A model generated the notes under the pieces. The model worked only from the letters and a program-made list of their open reading frames with translations, ran no database searches and was not told the DNA's origin. The position numbers were made by a program, and so were the translations under genes. This document shows, piece by piece, positions 8,543-16,547 of a stretch of DNA of 64,000 bases (the first letter of the stretch is position 1; the number at the start of each line of letters is the position of its first letter). The DNA is taken from contig CAWAMJ010000005.1 in assembly GCA_963783085.1 (NCBI GenBank), positions 291,832 to 355,831 of the forward strand, written 5' to 3'. This stretch comes from CAVYUC01 sp963783085 (GTDB lineage: Bacteria > Bacteroidota > Bacteroidia > Bacteroidales > Prolixibacteraceae).

Positions 8543-8617
8543 TCGGGGTAGCAGGATTCGAACCTGCGACCCCCTGCTCCCAAAGCAGGTGCGCTAACCG
8601 GACTGCGCTATACCCCG
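8543..8617 (-). tRNA. tRNA-Pro (anticodon UGG)
   Basis: Complete 75-nt cloverleaf: acceptor CGGGGTA/TACCCCG with discriminator A, D-stem GCGC/GCGC, anticodon stem CCTGC/GCAGG with loop TTTGGGA (anticodon TGG) and T-arm GCAGG-TTCGAAT-CCTGC. The 3' CCA is not encoded. It lies 28 nt behind tRNA-Ser on the same strand and is followed by an intrinsic terminator. Confidence 0.96.
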
Positions 8618-8645
8618 AAATTTTTTTCTGGCAAACCATAAAAAG

Positions 8646-8734
8646 CGGTGAGGGCGGGATTCGAACCCGCGGTACAGTGTTACCCGTACGCTGGTTTAGC
8701 AAACCAGTGGTTTCAGCCACTCACCCACCTCACC
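8646..8734 (-). tRNA. tRNA-Ser (anticodon GCU)
   Basis: 89-nt type II tRNA with a long variable arm. Acceptor GGTGAGG/CCTCACC with discriminator G, anticodon stem CTGGT/ACCAG with GCT in the loop, variable arm GTACGGGTAACACTGTAC and T-arm GCGGG-TTCGAAT-CCCGC. CCA is not encoded. It is the first gene of the tRNA transcript, about 110 nt behind a strong promoter. Confidence 0.96.
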
Positions 8735-9149
8735 TTTTAAGTTTTATGGAAAAGTCACTGAAGTCATTTCATTCCTGAAAGCTCCGTTACTTCACGCTTA
8801 CACTTTGTTAAAGAACACCGGATTACCCGGTTTTTTTGTGCGTGCAAATGTATCAATTGTTTTGACATTCGCAAAATCTTTCACTAAAATTTCAGGTTTC
8901 GTTGGGAACATGAACCGCATTTTTATTGCTTTCAAAAAAGAGAAATAAAATTCAAGTTTCCATTTTGGCTAATTTCATATCTTAGCCAAAATAAGTTCCA
9001 TCAAAATTCTTATTCATATTTTAAACCGATGACAGCTGTTCATCCACAACCGGGCTGGCACATTTTAAATGTTACCGAACAGCCGGGAAAAAGCCTGAGC
9101 TGACGGTTTTTTGTGGCCGGGAACAACAGGGAAAAATAGAATTAGTATT
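8735..9149. other. intergenic region with tRNA leader
   Basis: Holds the tRNA promoter and leader described separately. A perfect 8-bp inverted repeat (CCGGGCTG at 9050-9057, CAGCCGGG at 9080-9087) lies behind the patatin-like gene; neither strand has a T run after it, so it is not a clear terminator. On the plus strand ACCGG/CCGGT with seven T residues (8815-8837) could act as a terminator. No gene seen. Confidence 0.5.
8845..8875 (-). promoter_or_regulatory. Bacteroidota sigma-70 promoter of the tRNA block
   Basis: Minus strand TTTG (8875-8872), exactly 19 nt, then TACATTTG (8852-8845): a perfect match to TTTG-N19-TAnnTTTG. Expected transcription start near 8838, about 100 nt before tRNA-Ser. 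Confidence 0.8.
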
Positions 9150-9905
9150 TCAAAAATTGTTAAACGATCGCTTTTGAATCGATTCATAACCCACCTCAAA
9201 CAATTCTTTGGCATGGCCGCGGCCAAAAATATCGTATTTGTTGATTCCCTCGGGTTCGATATAAACCGATGCATATTTATTTACCTCATTTTTATTCGCG
9301 TTCACATTCATATAAAAAGTGCGTGAAACAATTTGGATCATATTTTTAAGTTTCTCCTGGGGATTGATCGGTGTTATGTTAACGGCAATAATTTTTTCGC
9401 AATCGTTTTTAATTGGTTCGATGGGAATATTATCGAGAATTCCGCCGTCGGCATACAAAACACCATCAATTTCCACAGGGGAAAATAAAACAGGCACGGA
9501 AGAGGAAGCCAGCACCCACTGGCTCAGCGGTCCGTGAGTTTTGTATTCTACTGTCCCCTTGTTCAGGTTCGAAACGCCAATAAAAAACGGGATTTTGAGG
9601 TCCTCAATGTTTTTTAGTTCAATTTCTTTGTCAATTATCTCTTTCAAACCGTTCAGTTTGAAAAAACCGTTGACAGGGATTTGTGTTTTTGTGTACCTGA
9701 GGAACCAGCCTTTATTGAAAATTTCCATTGTTTCTTCCGGTGATTTGCCCGCTGCAACAAAAGCGCCGGCAATTGCCCCGGCACTCACGCCGGAAATTAC
9801 GTCGGGCCTGATTCCATGTTCATTGAGCGCTGCGACAACTCCCAGATGCGCAAAACCACGGGTTCCGCCGCCACTTAAAACCAAACCGGTTTTGTATTTT
9901 TTCAT
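9150..9905 (-). CDS. patatin-like phospholipase (RssA type)
   Basis: 251 aa from the ATG at 9905; the longer reading at 9926 would need a TTG and adds nothing conserved. Serine acyl hydrolase with a Ser-Asp dyad: oxyanion loop GGGTRG (12-17), nucleophile elbow GVSAG (S41) and DGG (D153). There is no signal peptide or membrane segment, so a cytoplasmic or peripheral enzyme is expected. It acts on acyl lipids in other members; the substrate here is unknown. It lies about 40 nt behind the aminotransferase gene on the same strand and is probably co-transcribed with it. Confidence 0.88.
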   Translation of the reverse strand: MKKYKTGLVLSGGGTRGFAHLGVVAALNEHGIRPDVISGVSAGAIAGAFVAAGKSPEETMEIFNKGWFLRYTKTQIPVNGFFKLNGLKEIIDKEIELKNIEDLKIPFFIGVSNLNKGTVEYKTHGPLSQWVLASSSVPVLFSPVEIDGVLYADGGILDNIPIEPIKNDCEKIIAVNITPINPQEKLKNMIQIVSRTFYMNVNANKNEVNKYASVYIEPEGINKYDIFGRGHAKELFEVGYESIQKRSFNNF

Positions 9906-9946
9906 TACGAATTGATTTTTTGACAAAGATAGCGTGTTGCTTTATA

Positions 9947-11410
9947 TCATTCCAATGTAAACCAGCTTTTTACCAGTCCGGCATCGCTGACGTCATTCAT
10001 GTGCCAGAAGATATTTTTCCGGTTGTCATACAAATACTGCTTTTTGTATTCACTGATATTTTCAACAATATCCTGAAGGGCAGTTATCGTTAATTCAACT
10101 TCGGCATTGGTCATTGTAGGGTGGAGTGACCAACGCACCCAGCCGGGTTTTTCAGAAAGGTCGCCGTGATTTATTTTGTCTGTTATTTCTTTTGACTGTT
10201 CGTAGGTTACTTCCAGCAAAAAATGCCCGTAAGTTCCGGCACAGGCGCAACCGCCGCGTGTTTGAATGCCATATTTGTCATTCAGGATCTGAACAACCAG
10301 GTTGTAATGAATGCCTTCAATATAAAATGAAATGATACCCAGCCGATCGCGCATGTTGTCGGCCAGAATTTTCAGCCCTTTGATTTTGTCAAGGCCGTTA
10401 AAAGCCTGTTTCAGCAGTTCAACTTCGCGTGCTTTAATGTTTTCGGTGTTCATTTGCTGTTTCAGTTCGATGGCCAGCGCTGCCCTTATCGATTGCAAAA
10501 ATCCCGGAGTTCCGCCATCTTCACGTGTTTCAATATCATCAACGTATTTATATTTTCCCCAGCGGTTGGTCCAGTCGACGGTTCCGCCGCCGGGATTATC
10601 GGGCACCTCGTTTTTGTACATCGATGCATCAAAAATCAAAACTCCGCTCGAGCCAGGACCGCCCAGAAATTTATGCGGGGAAAACATTACCGCATCCAGT
10701 TTTTCCATCGGATCTTCCGGGTGCATGTCAATATCTTCATAAGGCGCTGATGCTGCAAAATCAATAAAACACACACCACCAAATTCGTGCATAATGCGCG
10801 CCAGTTTCTTATAAGGCGTCCGCACTCCTGTAACGTTCGAACAGGCAGTAAATGAACCAATTTTAAACGGGCGATCTTTATATTCTTCCAGTGCTTTTCG
10901 CAGGTTTTCAGGATCAACCAGAAGGTTTTCATCCGGCTCTATCACCACCACATCGGCATTGGTTTCATACCACGAAGTTTGATTTGAATGATGTTCCATA
11001 TGGGTAATGAAAACAACCGGTCGTTCTCGTTCGGCCAGACATTTCTTGTGCGACAATTTGCCACAGTATTTCAATCCGAGAATCCGTTGAAATTTATTGA
11101 TTACGGCTGTCATCCCAAACCCGGCGGTAATAATAATATCATTCGGCCCGGAATGTACGTGCTTTTTAATAATCTCATGCGATTTGTGGTATGCATACGT
11201 CATGCGAGTGCCGGTTTCGCTGGTTTCAGTGTGGGTGTTTCCAACGAACGGGCCGAAAACTTTGGTAATTTTATCTTCAATGGGTTGGTATAATCTCCCG
11301 CTGGCAATCCAATCGGCATAAACAATTTTTTTATTTCCGAAGGGGGTTTCAAACTCCTGATCAATTCCGACAATATTCTGCCTGAATTTTTTGAAATGAT
11401 TATCCGGCAT
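9947..11410 (-). CDS. class V (cysteine-desulfurase-like) aminotransferase
   Basis: 487 aa from the ATG at 11410; the frame can be opened at a TTG at 11416. PLP enzyme of fold type I: HMEHHSN (137-143), an FID aspartate (D217) and the Schiff-base lysine in SPHKFLGG (K247). A GGCACAG loop (C388, C390) lies where cysteine desulfurases hold the sulfur-accepting cysteine. The chain is about 80 aa longer than SufS/IscS and lacks nearby suf or isc genes, so a role in general Fe-S assembly is not supported. It belongs to a Bacteroidota group annotated only as class V-fold PLP enzymes. The first codons are duplicated at about 12165-12200. Confidence 0.83.
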   Translation of the reverse strand: MPDNHFKKFRQNIVGIDQEFETPFGNKKIVYADWIASGRLYQPIEDKITKVFGPFVGNTHTETSETGTRMTYAYHKSHEIIKKHVHSGPNDIIITAGFGMTAVINKFQRILGLKYCGKLSHKKCLAERERPVVFITHMEHHSNQTSWYETNADVVVIEPDENLLVDPENLRKALEEYKDRPFKIGSFTACSNVTGVRTPYKKLARIMHEFGGVCFIDFAASAPYEDIDMHPEDPMEKLDAVMFSPHKFLGGPGSSGVLIFDASMYKNEVPDNPGGGTVDWTNRWGKYKYVDDIETREDGGTPGFLQSIRAALAIELKQQMNTENIKAREVELLKQAFNGLDKIKGLKILADNMRDRLGIISFYIEGIHYNLVVQILNDKYGIQTRGGCACAGTYGHFLLEVTYEQSKEITDKINHGDLSEKPGWVRWSLHPTMTNAEVELTITALQDIVENISEYKKQYLYDNRKNIFWHMNDVSDAGLVKSWFTLE

Positions 11411-11510
11411 TATCAATTTGGTTTTTTTAAACTTACTGTATGAAGTCTCCCGCAGATTCCGCAGACAAGCGCTTGATTATGAGAACATTTCTGCGAGAAT
11501 CAGCGGGAAA
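11384..11510. repeat. direct repeat, left copy (aminotransferase 5' end plus palindrome)
   Basis: Spans the first codons of the aminotransferase gene and its upstream sequence, including ACTGTATGAAGTCTCCCGCA followed by an imperfect palindromic CGCAGA...TCTGCG element of the sort scattered in Bacteroidota intergenic DNA. A second, diverged copy lies at 12165-12290. Confidence 0.7.
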
Positions 11511-11639
11511 TTTCCAATTTTGGCGCGAAAGTGGCAATTCATTTTGCTTCGTCTTCTCAACCACAAATTAAATGACTTTAGGCCAAAAAACTGCAGTTTA
11601 AATATCATAAAATTTCAAAATAGGTTTGCTGGGAGGTTT

Positions 11640-11900
11640 TTAAGGAAAATATTTATAGATATCTTTCCGGTGGAGAAAGCGTTTAAAAACAATTGAACCT
11701 TCATCAACAGTGAATCCAATTCTAAAATTTCCAATTCTTATTCGATAGTCGTTTTCATCGGACTTTAGTCTTTTAACATTTTGAATTCCGGAAAGGGATT
11801 CTGCATTTTGGAATTTAGAAATGACCTCGTTGATTTTGCTTTTATACAGAGGGTACTTTTTTGCGTCTTTGATAAATTGTTTTGTGAAGGAAATTTTCAT
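11640..11900 (-). CDS. RelE/ParE-family toxin
   Basis: 86 aa from the ATG at 11900, whose ATGA overlaps the antitoxin stop; the longer frame needs a TTG at 11912. It has the RelE superfamily layout: KISFTKQFIKDAKKYP at the start, two helices, then RLKSDENDYRIRIGNFRIGF and a C-terminal FLHRKDIYKYFP. Basic residues in DYRIRIGNFRIGF and the final HRKDIYKYF match the RNA-binding and catalytic surface of ribosome-dependent RNases of this family. The toxin follows its antitoxin, the usual order. Confidence 0.85.
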   Translation of the reverse strand: MKISFTKQFIKDAKKYPLYKSKINEVISKFQNAESLSGIQNVKRLKSDENDYRIRIGNFRIGFTVDEGSIVFKRFLHRKDIYKYFP

Positions 11901-12091
11901 CCGTTGAGCCAATTCTCAAAATCATTTAGGTCAGCTTCTTCTGCGATACTTTGATCCCCATCTTGCATGGCTCTGTATATAGCAACATCTTCCTTCTCAT
12001 CATCAAGAATAAAATGTTTTATGTTCAGTTTTTCTGCCATATCTGTGAAAATCTTCAACTGCCTCTTATTTAGTTTTAAAACCAGTTCCAT
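11897..12091 (-). CDS. antitoxin of the first RelE-type module
   Basis: 64 aa, acidic, with MELVLKLNKRQLKIFTDMAE at the N-terminus and an acidic tail ending DLNDFENWLNG. It overlaps the toxin start by 4 nt, so translation is coupled. No DNA-binding fold can be named from the sequence. The call rests on size, charge and the overlap with a clear RelE-like toxin; the toxin is neutralised by such a partner in known modules. Confidence 0.75.
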   Translation of the reverse strand: MELVLKLNKRQLKIFTDMAEKLNIKHFILDDEKEDVAIYRAMQDGDQSIAEEADLNDFENWLNG

Positions 12092-12164
12092 TTTATTAAT
12101 TTAAATCATTCAAAATTAGAATAAAAACGTCAGATTAAAAAATTGGGCAATATTCAGATGAAGT

Positions 12165-12290
12165 TTTGCCTGAATTTTTGAAATGATTTTCCGGCATAAC
12201 TCACTGTATGAAGTCTCCCGCAGATTGCGCAGATAAACGCTGATTATAAGACTGTCTGCGAAAATCAGCGAAATCCCAGCCTGCGTCTGG
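12165..12290. repeat. direct repeat, right copy
   Basis: Carries a diverged copy of the aminotransferase 5' end (minus strand ATGCCGGAAAATCATTTCAA, then a one-base deletion that breaks the frame) followed by the same ACTGTATGAAGTCTCCCGCA and the CGCAGA...TCTGCG palindrome found at 11384-11510. The two copies bracket the first toxin-antitoxin pair. A further palindromic tract (CCTGCGTCTGGCAGG) follows at 12281-12305. Confidence 0.7.
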
Positions 12291-12366
12291 CAGGAGTCGG
12301 GAGGTTTTTTTTCCAATAATAATCTGTATGATATCATGAACTGATTCAATTGATCAAACTAACTGT

Positions 12367-12630
12367 CTATTTATAAATATTCTGACGGTGCCCGATTTTT
12401 ATAATCTCGATTAAAAGTACTTCTTTCTCCACGCGATATATAATCCTGTAATTTTGAAAACGAAGCCGGTATATGTTTTCAAATCCTTTCATTTTCCGTG
12501 TGTTTTGAAGGAACGGATTTGCAGCTAAATCCTCAATCAAATGAATTATTTTGAAACCGATTTGCTTAGGTAGCTTTAGCAATTGTTTTTCTGCAGTTTT
12601 TCGAAAAACGATGTTATACTTCTTTTCCAT
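12367..12630 (-). CDS. RelE-family toxin, second module
   Basis: 87 aa from the ATG at 12630; the longer frame needs a TTG at 12642. Typical RelE text: YNIVFRKTAEKQLLKLPK, a central helix, then GFENIYRLRFQNYRIIYRVE and a C-terminal EIIKIGHRQNIYK. The R-x-R-x-x-N-Y-R-I strand and the final GHRxxIY are the conserved core of mRNA-cleaving RelE toxins. It overlaps the antitoxin stop by 17 nt. Sequence similarity to the first toxin is only at family level, so the two modules are not a recent duplication. Confidence 0.88.
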   Translation of the reverse strand: MEKKYNIVFRKTAEKQLLKLPKQIGFKIIHLIEDLAANPFLQNTRKMKGFENIYRLRFQNYRIIYRVEKEVLLIEIIKIGHRQNIYK

Positions 12631-12817
12631 GAAGCTTCTCAAATTTTGCGACTACCTCATCGAAAGAAACTGTCTCCTTCTGCTCCGAATTCAAAATGTC
12701 TGTCCGATCTTCTATATATTCCAGGTAATCCTGAATGAAATTTTTATGATCATTCAGATCAATTTGAACCGCAATTCGTTTGCCCTTTTCATCAGTTAAA
12801 TATTTTATTCCTTTCAT
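12614..12817 (-). CDS. antitoxin of the second RelE-type module
   Basis: 67 aa from the ATG at 12817. A longer reading from the ATG at 12919 (101 aa) adds a basic stretch with no family character, whereas MKGIKYLTDEKGKRIAVQID is the usual start of antitoxins that wrap RelE-like toxins in Bacteroidota. The C-terminus (SFDEVVAKFEKLHGKEV) is the likely toxin-binding tail. It overlaps the toxin gene by 17 nt, so the two are translated together. Confidence 0.75.
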   Translation of the reverse strand: MKGIKYLTDEKGKRIAVQIDLNDHKNFIQDYLEYIEDRTDILNSEQKETVSFDEVVAKFEKLHGKEV

Positions 12818-12987
12818 TTTACGCTGTTTCAAATTATCCTCAAATTTACTTAAAAAGTTCCAATATGAAGACTTCGAATTTTCATTGACTTGAAACCTGC
12901 GTTTCTGCCAATTCGTCATAAAAAACCGTTGGCATGTTGTTTGAGTTTTGGCGGACGTTAAACCGAAAATGTATAATTAAAAAACAT

Positions 12988-15048
12988 ATGGATATGCAAA
13001 CAGGTAAAATTGGTGTAACGAGTGAGAACCTTTTCCCGATCATAAAAAAGTTTCTTTATTCCGACCATGATATCTTTCTCAGGGAAATTGTTTCGAATGC
13101 AGTAGATGCAAGCCAAAAGCTGAAAACGCTTGCTTTTAAAGAAGAATTCAAAGGCGATATTACCAACCTGAAAGTGCAGGTTAAACTCGACAAAAAAGCA
13201 AAAACCATCACTGTTTCCGATAATGGAATCGGGATGACTGCCGAAGAAATCGAACGGTATATAAATGAAATTGCTTTTTCAGGTGCAAACGACTTTCTTG
13301 AAAAATATAAAAACGATGCCAACGCCATAATCGGGCATTTCGGCCTTGGCTTTTACAGTTCGTTTATGGTTTCCGAAGAGGTTGATATTATTACCAAATC
13401 GTATAAAGAAGGTGCGCAACCAGTAAAGTGGACTTGTAACGGAACGCCTGAGTTTACCATCGAAGATGTGGAAAAAGAAGAGGTGGGTACCGATATTGTG
13501 ATGCACATCAACAAAGATTCCGAAGAGTTTCTGGATGAACATAAAATCGAGGAAATCCTTGAACGTTACTGCAAATTCCTTCCGGTTCCGGTTGTTTTTG
13601 GGAAGAAAAAAGAATGGAAAGAAGGCAAGCAGGTGGAAACACAGGAAGATAACCAGATTAACGATACCGAGCCTGCATGGACAAAAATGCCGGCCGATTT
13701 GAAAGACGAGGATTACAACAGATTCTATCATCGTTTGTACCCGATGGCCGACGATCCGCTGTTCAACATTCACCTGAATGTGGATTATCCGTTCAACCTG
13801 ACAGGGATTCTCTATTTCCCGAAAATCAAAAACAATTTCGAAGTTCAGAAAAATAAAATCCAGTTGTACAGCAACCAGGTTTTTGTGACCGATTCGGTGG
13901 AAGGAATTGTGCCTGAATTTTTAACGCTGCTGCACGGCGTTCTCGATTCGCCTGATATTCCGCTGAACGTATCGCGCTCGTACCTGCAAAGCGATTCCAA
14001 CGTAAAGAAAATCAGCAGCCATATCACCAAAAAAGTGGCCGATCGGCTGAGTGAGATTTTCAAGGAAAACCGCGAAGATTTCGAGAAAAAGTGGGACGAC
14101 CTGAAAATTTTCATCGAATATGGAATGCTTACGGAAGATAAATTCAACGACCGGGCTATGAAATTTTTCCTGTTCAAAAATACCGAAGGAAAATATTTCA
14201 CTTTCGAAGAATATGAAAAACTGATTAAGGAAAGCCAGACCGACAAGGACAAAAATCTGGTTTACCTGTACACCACCAATGCCGAAGAACAATACACATT
14301 TGTTGAACAAGCAAAAAGCAAAGGCTACGATGTGCTGGTGATGGAAGATGTGCTGGTTCCGCACCTGATCAACAAATTCGAACAGAAATATAATGACAAA
14401 CGCTTTGTACGGGTTGATTCTGACGTGGTTGAAAACCTCATTAAGAAAGACGATTCGGAAAAAGAGGAGCTGAGCTGGGAACAAAAACAGGAACTTTCGC
14501 CGGTATTTCAGGCGGTTTGTCCTGAAAATTCGAAATATTCATTCATCGTCGATTTTAAAGATTTAGGCGAAAACGGAAATCCGATTGTGATTACCCAAAA
14601 CGAGTTCATGCGCCGGATGAAAGACATGAGCCAGGCGCAGGGCGGGATGAATTTCTACGGCGAAATGCCCGACAACATGAACCTGATGGTAAATACCGGC
14701 CATCCGCTGGTGAAAAAAGTGCTGGAAGCAAAAGATAAAAAGCTAGGTGATAAACTGGAGAAATTCAACGCCGATATTAACGCGCAGAAAGAGGAAGTAA
14801 GCAAGCTTGAAAAAGCCAAAGAAGGCAAAAAAGAAGAGGAAATTCCACAGGCCGACAAGGAAAAACTGGAAGAACTCAATAAGAAGCTGGCTGAACTGGA
14901 AGAAACAAAACGCAACCAGCTGACCGACTTCGGCAAGAAAAACAAGCTTGCCAAACAACTGGTTGATTTGGCGCTGCTTGCCAACGGATTGTTGAAAGGG
15001 GCAGATTTGGACAAATTTGTAAAACGAAGTGTAGAGTTGATTAAATAA
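12988..15048 (+). CDS. htpG: molecular chaperone HtpG (Hsp90)
   Basis: 686 aa ATP-dependent cytoplasmic chaperone. The start is taken at ATG 12988 (MDMQTGKIGVTSENLFPIIK); the frame opens 18 codons earlier without family sequence. N-terminal GHKL ATPase: REIVSNAVDA (N37), DNGIGM (D78) and the lid/GHFGLGFYS segment; then the middle domain and the C-terminal dimer domain. As in other Bacteroidota it is about 60 aa longer than the E. coli protein, owing in part to a highly charged helical insert (about 590-640, rich in KEEE). It stands alone and ends in an intrinsic terminator. Confidence 0.97.
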   Translation: MDMQTGKIGVTSENLFPIIKKFLYSDHDIFLREIVSNAVDASQKLKTLAFKEEFKGDITNLKVQVKLDKKAKTITVSDNGIGMTAEEIERYINEIAFSGANDFLEKYKNDANAIIGHFGLGFYSSFMVSEEVDIITKSYKEGAQPVKWTCNGTPEFTIEDVEKEEVGTDIVMHINKDSEEFLDEHKIEEILERYCKFLPVPVVFGKKKEWKEGKQVETQEDNQINDTEPAWTKMPADLKDEDYNRFYHRLYPMADDPLFNIHLNVDYPFNLTGILYFPKIKNNFEVQKNKIQLYSNQVFVTDSVEGIVPEFLTLLHGVLDSPDIPLNVSRSYLQSDSNVKKISSHITKKVADRLSEIFKENREDFEKKWDDLKIFIEYGMLTEDKFNDRAMKFFLFKNTEGKYFTFEEYEKLIKESQTDKDKNLVYLYTTNAEEQYTFVEQAKSKGYDVLVMEDVLVPHLINKFEQKYNDKRFVRVDSDVVENLIKKDDSEKEELSWEQKQELSPVFQAVCPENSKYSFIVDFKDLGENGNPIVITQNEFMRRMKDMSQAQGGMNFYGEMPDNMNLMVNTGHPLVKKVLEAKDKKLGDKLEKFNADINAQKEEVSKLEKAKEGKKEEEIPQADKEKLEELNKKLAELEETKRNQLTDFGKKNKLAKQLVDLALLANGLLKGADLDKFVKRSVELIK

Positions 15049-15071
15049 CAGACTCTCCCGGGAGAAAGATA

Positions 15072-15106
15072 AAACGTCATCTGTTGCATTTCAGGTGGCG
15101 TTTTTT
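15072..15106 (+). terminator. htpG terminator
   Basis: AAACGTCATCTG pairs with CAGGTGGCGTT (G-U pairs included), 8-nt loop, followed by TTTTTT. Confidence 0.8.
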
Positions 15107-15121
15107 CATGGTCGATCCTAT

Positions 15122-16216
15122 TCAAAAATCACGATCAGGCAAGGTAAAATAAAATGTACTTCCCTTTTCCGGTTTACTTTCCACCCACATTTTTTTGTCA
15201 TGAAAATCAATGAATTCCTTGCAGAGCAACAAGCCTAAACCGGTTCCGCTTTCATTTTTAGTGCCTGGTGTTGTATGGCTGCGGTCAATGCGAAACAAGT
15301 TTTTTAGTACGTCTTTTTCCATCCCAATTCCGTTATCGGTTACCGCAACTTCGGTTTCTCCATTTATCTTTTGTGCGGCAACAGTAATTTTACCGCCTTT
15401 ACCAGTGAATTTAATTCCATTGGAAACCAGGTTTCGTAAAATGGTTTTTACCATGTTTTTATCAGCCCATACCACAAAATTTTCAGGTATTTCCTTTTTT
15501 ATGTTGATTGATTTTTGTTGAGCTGAATCACTCAGCAAACTGGTAACTGTATCAATCGTTTCTGACAAATTAAAAAAATCAGGATTAAACTTAATCTTCC
15601 CCGTTTGTGCCCTCGACCATTCCAAAAGGTTGGTTAACAAATCAAGGGCGTGTTGTGAGGAAGTTTGTATCAGCGACGCATATTCTTCAATCTCGGTGTA
15701 ATTCTCATTCCTGATTTCCTCAATGAGCATTTCGCAGAGGCCCAGAATACTGTTGAAAGGTGTTTTCAAATCGTGTGCAATGATGGAGAAAAACCGGTCT
15801 TTCGTGGCATTCAATTCCGACAGCCGGGCTTCGCTCTTTTTTAGCGCCTCCTCTGCCTTTTTCCGGTCGGTGACGTCACGCACATTTAAAATTACCGACC
15901 GGATATTTGGATTGCCGAGTTGATTGTTTCCGTAAGCCTCCAGGTAAACCCAGCCGCCATTTTTGTGCCGGTGGCGGTATTGTGTCCCTCCATGTGCTGT
16001 TTTGTTCAATATTTCGCGAAACCCTTCCAGTGTTTTTGCCTGATCATCCGGATGGATCATCCGCTCAATTACGGGAATTCCGGTTAATTCCTCCGGTTTG
16101 TAACCAAGAATTTTTTCACAGGATTCACTCACATAACGCTGAATTCCCTTTTCGTCAATTAAAACCGTTATATCGAAGGAGTTTCGGAGCATTTGCCTAA
16201 ACTTTTCATCCCTCAT
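15122..16216 (-). CDS. PAS-domain sensor histidine kinase (orphan, soluble)
   Basis: 364 aa from the ATG at 16216. The frame extends to a TTG at 16291, but a promoter -7 element at 16304-16297 would start the RNA near 16290, making the internal ATG the better choice. Order: one PAS domain with a PAC tail (about 5-120; RHKNGGWVYLEAYG, VILNVRDVTDRKKAEE), a HisKA dimerisation helix with the phosphorylated histidine in AHDLKTPFNS (H148) and an ATPase domain with N-box NLVSNGIKF, G1 DNGIGM and G2 GTGLGL. No membrane segment is present, so the signal is cytoplasmic. No response regulator is adjacent. Convergent with htpG. Confidence 0.9.
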   Translation of the reverse strand: MRDEKFRQMLRNSFDITVLIDEKGIQRYVSESCEKILGYKPEELTGIPVIERMIHPDDQAKTLEGFREILNKTAHGGTQYRHRHKNGGWVYLEAYGNNQLGNPNIRSVILNVRDVTDRKKAEEALKKSEARLSELNATKDRFFSIIAHDLKTPFNSILGLCEMLIEEIRNENYTEIEEYASLIQTSSQHALDLLTNLLEWSRAQTGKIKFNPDFFNLSETIDTVTSLLSDSAQQKSINIKKEIPENFVVWADKNMVKTILRNLVSNGIKFTGKGGKITVAAQKINGETEVAVTDNGIGMEKDVLKNLFRIDRSHTTPGTKNESGTGLGLLLCKEFIDFHDKKMWVESKPEKGSTFYFTLPDRDF

Positions 16217-16296
16217 ATCCTGGAGTTCCTCCAATTGTTTTTCCGGTTTCTGGTTTGTAGGTTTTTTATCCACGATCTTGTGTTTATTCAATTTTT

Positions 16297-16304
16297 CAAA
16301 AATA
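16297..16304 (-). promoter_or_regulatory. possible -7 element of the histidine kinase gene
   Basis: Minus strand TATTTTTG fits TAnnTTTG. No TTTG is found 19 nt upstream, so support is partial. Confidence 0.4.
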
Positions 16305-16416
16305 ATCGTTTTGTTATAAAACGGAACAAGTTATTGGAAAATGTGAATTTTGAATAAAAGATGGTATTGATAATCAACTGCCTGGAATCAAAATAATTTC
16401 AGGAACAATTTAAAAT

Positions 16417-16521
16417 TGAGTCTGCTCCGAAAAGTCTGGGTTCATTGATTTTCAACTTCTTTACCCCTGACCCCTAAAGAAAGGGGATTTAGGGGTTCTT
16501 GACTTTTCGGAGTGGACTCAA
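16417..16521. repeat. MITE-like inverted-repeat element
   Basis: About 105 bp. Ends form a near-perfect inverted repeat: TGAGTCTGCTCCGAAAAGTC at the left and GACTTTTCGGAGTGGACTCA at the right (one mismatched position, C/T against G). Between them is a second hairpin, CCCCTAAA/TTTAGGGG. There is no coding capacity. Flanks are AT-rich (AAAAT/AAAAT-like), which hides any target duplication. This is the form of a non-autonomous transposable element or a large structured repeat. Confidence 0.75.
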
Positions 16522-16547
16522 AATTGATTTTTCCGGAAGTAATTTTT

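Larger units (their letters stand above)
16217..16547. other. intergenic region between kinase and radical SAM genes
   Basis: Holds the possible kinase promoter and the MITE-like element. The right arm of that element ends about 27 nt from the stop of the radical SAM gene and could fold as a structured 3' end for it. No gene seen. Confidence 0.5.

Noticed and set aside
8232..8617. CRISPR-like direct repeats
   Set aside because: The repeated unit is 156 bp and contains tRNA sequence and terminators; there are no short unique spacers.
8066..8778. Several protein-like frames over the tRNA block with repeated VAGFEPA-type text
   Set aside because: They are translations of tRNA T-arm and anticodon sequence on the wrong strand, a known source of false proteins.
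9050..9087. Terminator of the patatin-like gene
   Set aside because: The 8-bp inverted repeat is perfect, but neither strand has a T run behind it and the loop is 22 nt.
13279..14484. Long minus-strand frames inside htpG
   Set aside because: Phe-rich shadows of the Lys/Glu-rich HtpG coding strand, with no family character.
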